64,000 nt of DNA, from contig NW_026262659.1 in NCBI RefSeq assembly GCF_021869535.1, forward strand, positions 4,154,001 through 4,218,000, written 5' to 3'. The translations under genes and the position numbers were made by a program. The DNA is from Mytilus californianus. Taxonomy: Eukaryota > Mollusca > Bivalvia > Mytilida > Mytilidae. The notes below the pieces were generated by a model. The model saw nothing but the letters and a program-made list of their open reading frames with translations. It made no database searches and was not told the origin of the DNA. Below are positions 24,501 through 34,339 of the stretch, in pieces; positions within the stretch are counted from its first letter, which is position 1, and every line of letters starts with the position of its first letter.

Positions 24501-27099
24501 GAGTTTATAAATAAATTTAACATTCGATGTTCGGTGATAACCTCTTTTTATGTGATTGAACTGAACTGACAATGTTTAACTTTACTATGAACAAGGTTTA
24601 CTGATAAATAAATTTGTTTATTGCTGCATTTCCTATTCTTTGTTAACGGCATCGAAGGGGATAAATAAATTTGTTTATTGCTGCATTTCCTATTCTTTGT
24701 TAACGGCATCGAAGGGTTTCCCAATAAATCGTTAAAGTTGGAAGGTTTGTTAACACACACAAGTTTTATACTATTAAATATTACAATACTTTTGTTAGAA
24801 AGTAAAGCATGGTGTTATGATATGTTTTTTCTAGGTATGAAATCATTTACAATCTACAACATTTTACTTTTTGTTGTACTTTAAATGTTGCAGTATAGTA
24901 ACTATATGTTTTAGTGAAATCATTGACAACGACATACAAGAATTACAGGAGATGCATACATTAATTATTATTTACTTAGTTTGATTCAATTTTAATACAT
25001 TTTTCAATCAGTTTTTCTTTCAATTTAATCTTACAGAACTGAAAGTATTTCTTTGTTCAATGCAGTGGCTGTTGCTTCATTATGTATCGAGTTTACAGCA
25101 GTCAAAACGGGAATGTATAAATATGTCATCAAGACAAGTAAGTTACAATGTATAAATATGTCATCAAGACAAGTAAGTTACAATGTATAAATATGTCATC
25201 AAGACAAGTAAGTTACTATGTAAAAATATGTCATCAAGACAAGTAAGTTACAATGTAAAAATATGTCATCAAGACAAGTAAGTTACAATGTATAAATATG
25301 TCATCAAGACAAGTACGTTACTATGTAAAAATATGTCATCAAGACAAGTAAGTTACAATGTAAATATATGTCATCAAGACAAGTAAGTTACTATGAATGA
25401 TGGCATCAAAGCAAATAAGTAGCACTTCACTAAAATACCCACAAATCCTACACTTACTCACTCAGTTCTTGAAACCAGGGAAACAAATATCAATAAAATC
25501 AGTTTGTGTATATACCGTTGAGACAGCACATAACGAAAAAAAAAAAAAAAACAAACGAAAGACATCTAGAGGTCAACATATAAAGTGTCTTCAAATATAA
25601 CGAAATAAATGTAGAGCACTTTTTTGACACGAGTCTAGACTAGAATACATACCTTGAGTCGTCTTTTGATTACTTTTGTCGTTGTGTTGCTGTCTTATTG
25701 ACATATAACCCAAATGTTCTAGAGACTATAAATAATCTTCAATAATCACCAATTTCCATAATGGACAAAGACAATAAAACCACTGACGGTTTATTGATGT
25801 AGTACGTCACCAAATGCTATTGAAACCGTGCCATCCTATTCTCTTCTATCGGCAGCTGTATTTCCAAGATGATTTCATACAGTAACTTCGTGATTATTAT
25901 AAGGAAAACTATTTCTGCAATTCCAAAAGTAGCTTTATACAGAATTTCAGTACGAACAAATTTAAATATTCTAGAAACTGATAATATCCACAAATTATAT
26001 AGCGCAATTATTTAACAACAAAAGTACAATTTCAACATTTATCAGAAGATTTTAAGCAAAAAGAAATGACTTGGAAAGACAATTACTCATCTTGCTTACA
26101 TAATATATGATACCACTAAGAAAATCAGGATGTGACCATTTTGTACAAGATCAGAGCAATAAATTTTTACCTTTGTATTGTTAAAATATACATGTCCTGA
26201 TCCATTCATAATTTCGGCATAACTGATGCAAAATACGTCTTTCAAGACTAAGACATCACTAAGAACATCCGGGTATCTAACCAAAAGAGGTACACTATTT
26301 AGGACGAATCCAACGGAACATTACCATCAAAGGCAGGAAAATAAATAATGGGAAAGGAAATGTCTTCGCGTTTGTCATAAGTATCTAATAGATATAAGAA
26401 GATGTGGTATGAGTGCCAACGAGACAACTCTCCATCCAAGTCAAAATAAGACTACATATAGAAGTTCTAATAAAGTCTTTTTTCAGTTTTTTTCAAGAAA
26501 AAAATCGGTGCTCTTTTTATTTAGATAGAAAAACGACAGTTGAATTACACCTTGTTTTTCAATCTGACCCATCAAATTTATTTCTTCAAAGGTCAACTGT
26601 CACAAGCAGATAATGAAAGATTTATGTATGCCTCTAGCTCGACATCGCTGACTTCGTCCCTTGTATGTGATGACACGTCAAACACGGATTACCATATATT
26701 ATTAGATTCAAGTAAGTATCTGAGTGTGATAAACTAGTTGATTTCTTGTTCATTATTAGCCTGAAATAATTCAGAAAATAGAAATGAAATAAAGACAATA
26801 GTCACGAAGAATGTATACCGATGCTTAATGTTCCACCTTCTTGTAATATACATTAATGGTACTGGGTTTTTTCATTGTTGAAGGTCGTGCGATGACATAT
26901 ATGGGTTCCCATCCTTATCTGATCCTTTTTGTGTTGGGAAGATAGATGTCTCATTGGCAATCATACCTCATCTCCTTATTTTCACAATGAGTTAATTGTT
27001 TAGTCTATTGCTCTGGATACATTAGAATTTTTATCCTTTTTCAAAGATATTTCAATTTTAAATAACAAGACGTCGGTGTAGACGTGTCAAAATTATTGG

Positions 27100-27136
<37 letters not shown>

Positions 27137-27164
27137 ATTGATTGATTGATCGATTGATTGTTAT

Positions 27165-27214
<50 letters not shown>

Positions 27215-30200
27215 CTAAACGGTCACTGATAATTTATTGTTTTCCTGAATTTGGCCTTAGTCCTAATAATCTTTGAAAATCATTTATTGAAGAAAAACAC
27301 ATTGAAGCATTGTCTAATTATTAGTAACAGGTATATACTACACCACTTGTATATCATTAAAAATAAATCTTTCCTTTTTTTTAATAAGAAAAATATATAT
27401 CTGTACTTGTCTTGCCTTTTTCAGATGTTACTGTGGTCAAATCTGTGTATATGATATTGATGCATGTACTTACGTCAATAAACGCTTTACAAAAATAAAG
27501 AAAACTATAGGACTCCAGCATTCTTGATGCGGTGCCTTAATAATAACAGTTTATTCATTAAAATTCAATAAGGCAAACAACTTTGTTTACATATGTCTAT
27601 TGCTTCTCTTCAGTAAAGAATGTATACGTTAAAGCAAGAGAGTACATAACAAAAACTGTTTATGTTTCAGGCACTGATGCCGCGGATTTCGCTCAACAAT
27701 GTCCAGATGCATTTCTCGGAATATTTGGGTATGTTTCTAATATAACAACTGGAGCAGAGTGTAACGGAACCGGAAGTCTTAATGTGTGTGACACAACTAC
27801 GAAGATGTCCTTCAATTATACGGCATGTTCTACAGTTCAAGCTTATTCCAGTAAGTTAATGTTTGCGAAACAAATGGTTTACTATGATAACTTGAGTATC
27901 CCTTGATTGGAATAATATTTACACAGATATAGGAAAGGGTGGAAAGCCTATAGATTTGGGATCAAAAGGTCAATGGTCAGGTCACCGTTACTAAAAATGG
28001 AACATTTTTGGAATTGGTTTCCGCATGGTAACTTGATTTTTTCTTGCTTGATTGGAATGAAACTTAATCAGATGGAAGATAGAGAGAAGGTTGAAAGCCT
28101 ATTAAATTTTGGTTCAATAGGACAACGGCCAAGGTCACTTATACTAAAAATAGAAAAAATGGTAAAATGTTTTGCGGATGGTAGCTTGAGTTAAACTTGG
28201 TTGATTGGAATCAAACGTATAACGTTGGAAGATATCGAGAAATAGGAAAGCCTTTTGGTTTCGGGGTTAAAAGATATAGGATAAAGGTGTCTGTTACTAA
28301 AAATATCTTATTACGTTTCGGGATGGTATGCCACTATGAATTGTAATACAATTATACAGGTGAACAGTTAGCAATAAAAGTACATATGTATTTGTCACTT
28401 CAGACATACTTGTATTTTGAACCCCTCAAATATTAAATAAAATTGTTTTCCCTCAATAAATGTGTAGACAGTGTTATGCCAGCTTACTTTTTGTTAAAAA
28501 TTATGTTTTTAATTATTTTATTTTTATCTTCATTCTTGCTTAAATAAAATTAACTAAGTCATTTTGTAAATTATAGTTATGTTAAAATACAAGAGGTTTG
28601 TTGTGAACTGTACACTGATTTAATTTTGATTCAGGTGGTGGGGAGTTGTACTGTATTTCATCAAGGACTTCCGGTACTAGTACCCAAGTAACGATGTATA
28701 ACCTTGATTCAACGACTGATGAGTCAACGACTTACAGGTTTATGTGCTATGTACGTTATTTAGTTAATTACATTGTCTACAAATCCTCAACCAAAAATTT
28801 TCACTTGACGTTTAGTAAGAAACAACCAATCGTTCAATCAGACCAATCAATTAATCAATCAACCAAAGATAATTACTTGACGTTTAGCAAGCCACAACTA
28901 ATCAATAAATCAACCAAAGATTTTCACTTAACGTTCAGTATACAACAACCAACCATTCAATCCAACCAATCAATAAATCGACCTCAGATGTTCACTTGAC
29001 ATTAAGTTTGCAACAACCAACCATTCAATCCAACCAATCAATAAATCAACATAAGATGTTCACTTAACGTTCAGTATGCAACAACCAATCAATTAATCCA
29101 ACCAATCAATAAATCGACCTAAGATTATTCTTTTTTTTACTTGACGTTTAGCAAACCACAACTAATCATTCAATCAAACTTATTAATTAATAAACCAAAG
29201 ATGTTTACTTTACGTTTAGTAAACAACAACCAATCATTCAATTAAAACAATCAATTAATCAACCAAAGATGTTTACTTTACGTTTAGTAAACAACAACCA
29301 ATCATTCAATTAAAACAATCAATTAATAAACAAAAGATGTTTACTTTACGTTTAGTAAACAACAACCAATCATTCAATTAAAACAATCAAGTAATAAATC
29401 AAAGATGAATAACCGGACCTATCGTTACTCTACTTGATACACAAATTACATAAATGCTTCAACAAAATTATATTGCTGGATCTCCCAATTATTTAGCTTT
29501 TTTTCCGAGTTGTTAACATATACTTCTCCATCCTTTACACAAGTATTCCCCATTCTAGATATAAATGTTCCTAAGATGAACATATAGTGAACTCTACACG
29601 TAGATGTCTATGATGGTTAACATAGATATTATTTACCTATGTTATTATGTACTTTCTTACCAAGTAATAGTACTTACAAAAGACGGTTATTTGATTCAAT
29701 TTTTTGTTCAGGTTGTTGAATCTTCGACTGATGGTAACGTGTATGCTTCACAATTTCCTCAGTATTGTTACACTGGACAAACACCAACCACTGTATCAAG
29801 TCCAGGGGGACTAATTGTACTGACAGCTAGTTGTAAGTATTTCTAACGGACAAAGTCATACATTTATCTGAACTTAACATTCAAATTATTGTTGTTTAAA
29901 TCAGGAACTAAATGAAGATTAAAATTGTTGTGTTGTGAATTGGCCGTTTCGGAAATCTAAAGGACTATGGGTAATTTAATTGTCCGTACCCCAAAATGAA
30001 AATAACGTCACGTCAATGGTTAAATTGCCATTGGTTAGGACATTTTTAACCAATCACGACGTTTTGGTGTACACTTTTGAAAATATTACCCAGAATGCAT
30101 TAGATTCTGAACCTGCGAATTGAGTCTTCAGTGGCATCTCTTTCATAGCAACACAAACACTGTTTTATCAAAAGGCAGACAATTGGTAGATATATCAATA

Positions 30201-33200
30201 AAACAATTATTAAGTTGAAGTCATCTCTTTAAAAGTTTAACGACGGTATCATGGTTGAGCGTGTCACAAATGATGTTTGTGGTTACCGCATTCTGTACTC
30301 AAATCATCGTGCATGCTTATACTGTTCATTCTTATTCGTGATGAACTAATTAACGTGGATTGATTGATTGTTGATGTTTACCGCCACTTTCAGCACTTAT
30401 TCGCTATATCAGGTTTTTATGAATTAAGCCTGAGTAACCGTAAGAAATCATCGACCTACGAAAGGAAAACTGACAATCCTATTCAATCCTGATCGGAGTC
30501 GGAGGCAACTGCCACGTGTGGGTTCTAACTTATAACCTCAGTGTTTACAAGCTGTGTTTCTGTAACGTGTGGTGTTGGTGTTTTTGTAACGCGTTATTGT
30601 TGTTTCTGTAACGTGTTATGTCAGTATTTTTGTAACGTGTTACTTTGGTGTTCCTGCAACGCGTTATATTGGTGTTTCTGTAACGCGTTATATTGATGTT
30701 TCTGTAACGTGTTACGTTGGTGTTTCTGTAACGTGTTATGTTGGTGTTTCTATAACGCGTTATATTGGGGTTTTTGTAACGCGTTATATTGATGTTTCTG
30801 TTACGCGTTATATTGGTGTTTCTGTAACGTGTTATATTGGTGTTTCTGTAACGTGTTATGTCGGTGCTTCTGTAACGTGTTATGTTGGTGTTTCTGTAAC
30901 TCGTTATATTGGTGTTTCTGTAACGTGTTATGTTGGTGTTTCTGTAACGCGATATATTGGTGCTTCTGTAACGTGTTATGTTGGTGTTTCTGTAACGCGA
31001 TATATTGGTGCTTCTGTTACGCGTTATTTTGGTGTTTCTGTAACGTGTTATGTCGGTGTTTCTGTAACGTGTTATGTTGGTGTTTCTGTAACGTGTTATG
31101 TTGGTGTTTCTGTAACGTGTTATATTGGTGTTTCTGTAACGTGTTATGTCGGTGTTTCTGTAACGTGTTATGTTGGTGTTTTTGTAACGTGTTATGTTGG
31201 TGTTTTTGTAACGCGTTATTTTGGTGTTTCTGTAACGTGTTATGTCAGTATTTTTGTAACGTGTTACTTTGGTGTTCCTGTAACGCGTTGTATTGGTGTT
31301 TCTGTAAAGTGTTACGTTGGTGTTTCTGTAACGTGTAACATTGGTGTTCCTGTAACCTGTTACGTTGGTGTTCCTGTGGCGTGTTAAATTCGTGTTTCTT
31401 TAACGTGTTAAGTTCGTGTTTCTTTAACGTGTTAAGTTCGTGTTTCTTTAAAGCATTATGTTGGTGTTGGTGTTTTTGTCTTTTTCTTGATTTAATATAC
31501 AATTGCCATATCATCAATAATAGATAATTAGTTCAAAAAAAGGGTGCTGATAACATTAACGATAACACTTTTACTGCACCAGATGCGTATTCTAAAAAAT
31601 AAATGTCTCTTCAGTGTTATATTGAAAAATATTGAAAAAAGAAAGTAATCAAATCTCAAGAGAAAGGGGTAAAAACAGATATTATAAAACTTTTGATCGT
31701 TTAATTCACTAATGTGTACGTCGTGTTAGCGTTGTTGAAATGCATAAAACTGCATCATGCCTTCTTTTTTTTATCAAAAACAAAAAACAATAAACTTGTA
31801 TTATAATTGCATCTTTTTTTCTTCTTGTAGCTACCTGTGGTACGTATATCTATTTAATTGTGCTATCAATTTTAATAATTATTCTTTATCTTAAAGACCA
31901 CTTCTGTTAAACTGTTAGTCACATAGGAAATCTTCCAACCTGTATTCAATTTGTTTTCTGAGATTTATTATTGATAAAATCGGAGCTGATTCCTTAAAGA
32001 TTATTGATAAAACTCATCTGGTTTTAAAACCATCTCATGATAACTTTACCATTGAAAAAGTAGAAGGACGTTTTGATATATTCTCAGGTGATTAATTTGG
32101 TATTTTGTTTACAAAAATTATAATTTGAACTCTCTCTTGAAAAGTTTATAGTTGCAAATATTCTTATTGTGTCTCCTTTGCTTGTAGTTCTTCCTGTTAT
32201 CAGGACTTATATCTATGTAATATTTTTCTTCGAGTGTTTCTGATTAGTTTTGAGCTGGGAACAGTATATCTATATAATATATATGTTCCTGGTATTGAGT
32301 AATAATTCACATCGAATACAAGAAACGCAGTAAAAGTTTTTTTAATTTTATAACGGGTGATTTAAGGGTTTTTGAAAGGTAGAATAATTAAGCGCTAAGA
32401 CCTCTCTGTGTTCAACAAAAAATATACGATATATTTATCCAGAATTTATTTTCTTTTTATATCTTTTTGGTTATCAGACTGATCTAGATGAAAGTATACT
32501 CCACACAGTAATAGCAGTGCAGTTTACCTTCATTTGCTCTCTGTTAGGTCCATTCTACATGCATACAGTTATTTTTTCTCATTCAAAGAACACAAACTGA
32601 TGAGGTTACATGTATGTTTACTCTCAAATCTCATTGGTTCAACTTTCTAAAAACTGTTACCCGGATTTGTTTAAATCACAATACAAATAATCATAAGAAA
32701 AAGTATGTAAAAATGTAACAAAGCATACAAAACTATAGTAATGTTCACGATTTCACAAAGAGCAGGAAGCGACACACTGTGCAGTGCACTATTTAACTCT
32801 TGTGTTGGAAATGTTTTCACTCTCATTAAGTTAATTTCTCGATAACTATCATCATTAACAAAATTTTAGAAACGTATTTCTATGAGTTATATATTGAAAT
32901 TGAAATCATACCTGGCATCACGCTTTATTTTCAAAAATTAAGAATTTACCATTGATGGGTTTGAGGAGGAAATACAATACCATGGATAAAACACAGATAC
33001 AAACAGTTTATATTATGCAGTTTATTCATACGAGGGGTTTGCATTCACCTTTATATTCTGAATGACTTAAAATGGATATCACAGTTATGTATGTTTTTGG
33101 TTGGTTTTTTTTTTTAATATTTGACATTTTATTAGGCCCACATTCCGTATTACTTGTTTCAATCACAGCATAAACCAGGCTGTAGTTTTTGGTTGTTTCA

Positions 33201-34339
33201 CTTTTTTAAGCGGTTAATGTTTTGAAGGCCGCATAAGTCCGTACAGTGCTACTCACATTCCGGTCCTTTGGTCTCATGAGGATAGTTTTCTCGCTAGCAA
33301 CAATACCACTTATCCTTCTTTTGTAAATGTAGATGTGTGATGTGACACAATTGATATAGGTAAAGATTGAAAATGTCCCTGATAAGAAATAAATTCAGCC
33401 CTACCTCTTTAAAACAAGGGGGTTCAAACATTTTTCCTTGTTTATTTGGTCTTGGTATTTCAAAGCAAATTTAGTTTAGATATTTCCATTTTTTAGCATT
33501 TGGTCTCTGGTGGATAGTTGTCTCGTTTGCAGTGTGACACTGTGAATATAAGTGAAGATTGAAAGAGTTTTTGGAAAATGGCTCTTCAGGAAATTTGCCC
33601 ATCCTCTTTAATACAAGGGTAAAGACATTTTGCCTTGTTTCTTCATTCAAAATGACACATTAATAAGAATTGTTTACTTTGAATGTACTATGTCTGCTTT
33701 TTTGCTTCTGTTTACATGCTATATTGTAATATTTTAGTGCCTCCAAAGTCTTCCGGTTTAACCGCTGGCGCCAGCGCAGGAATAGCTATTGGTGTACTTC
33801 TAATATTATTAATTCTGTTGCTGCTTATTGGATTCTGCATATACAAGAAGACCAGGAAAGTGGACCCCGGTCCAATACCACCTGATCAAGGTGTGGCACC
33901 GGCAGAAACAAAAATGCCGACTGAAGACAAATCAAGACCGGATATGATGAGAAATATAAGACCTTTCAACCATTCAAACATGCGTAGAAACGACGATATG
34001 GACATTGAGGATATTGAAGATAGGGATAAGGTTCCAAGACTGGAGAGAGATCTTACCCAACATTCAACACTCCGACAACAGATTATAACACCGAGTGTTG
34101 TGAATCCTATGGTCCGTGAATGGAGTGATATGGGCTACTCCGATGACTTGACATTAATAGATTCGGAGAATATGCATAATCAGTTAGATCCCCCCTCACC
34201 TATACCTGAAGGGTTAACACCAGTCGAAGGATTCGGTCCAGTGTACGATTATTGGAATACTGTAGACGAAAGGCACGCTCCGGAAAAGAAGAAAAAGAAA
34301 AAGAAAAATGTGAAAAAGAAGAAAAAGAAAAATGATTAG
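21497..34339 (+). CDS. Single-pass membrane protein with cysteine-containing ectodomain, isoform with terminal exon 9a
   Basis: Nine exons with GT-AG borders join in consistent phase: 21497-21548, 23972-24134, 25037-25137, 26592-26711, 27671-27850, 28635-28750, 29712-29832, 31831-31839, 33738-34339. They total 1464 nt, 487 aa plus TAG. Residues 1-20 form a signal peptide (MRIIGYFLTLFVLFVS). The ectodomain (21-301) has CTIPTALIGTW at its start, paired cysteines and NXT/NXS sites. It resembles an uncharacterised mollusc-rich family (DUF7042/7043/7044-like, from memory). The membrane segment is about 302-323. The 164-residue tail has a DKVPRLERDLT...IITP...NPMVREW motif and a poly-lysine end. 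Extracellular binding or receptor function is inference. Confidence 0.8.

Noticed and set aside
30829..31338. 169-codon Cys-rich repeat protein
   Set aside because: Translation of a 24-bp intronic minisatellite; no signal peptide, start context or non-repeat flank.
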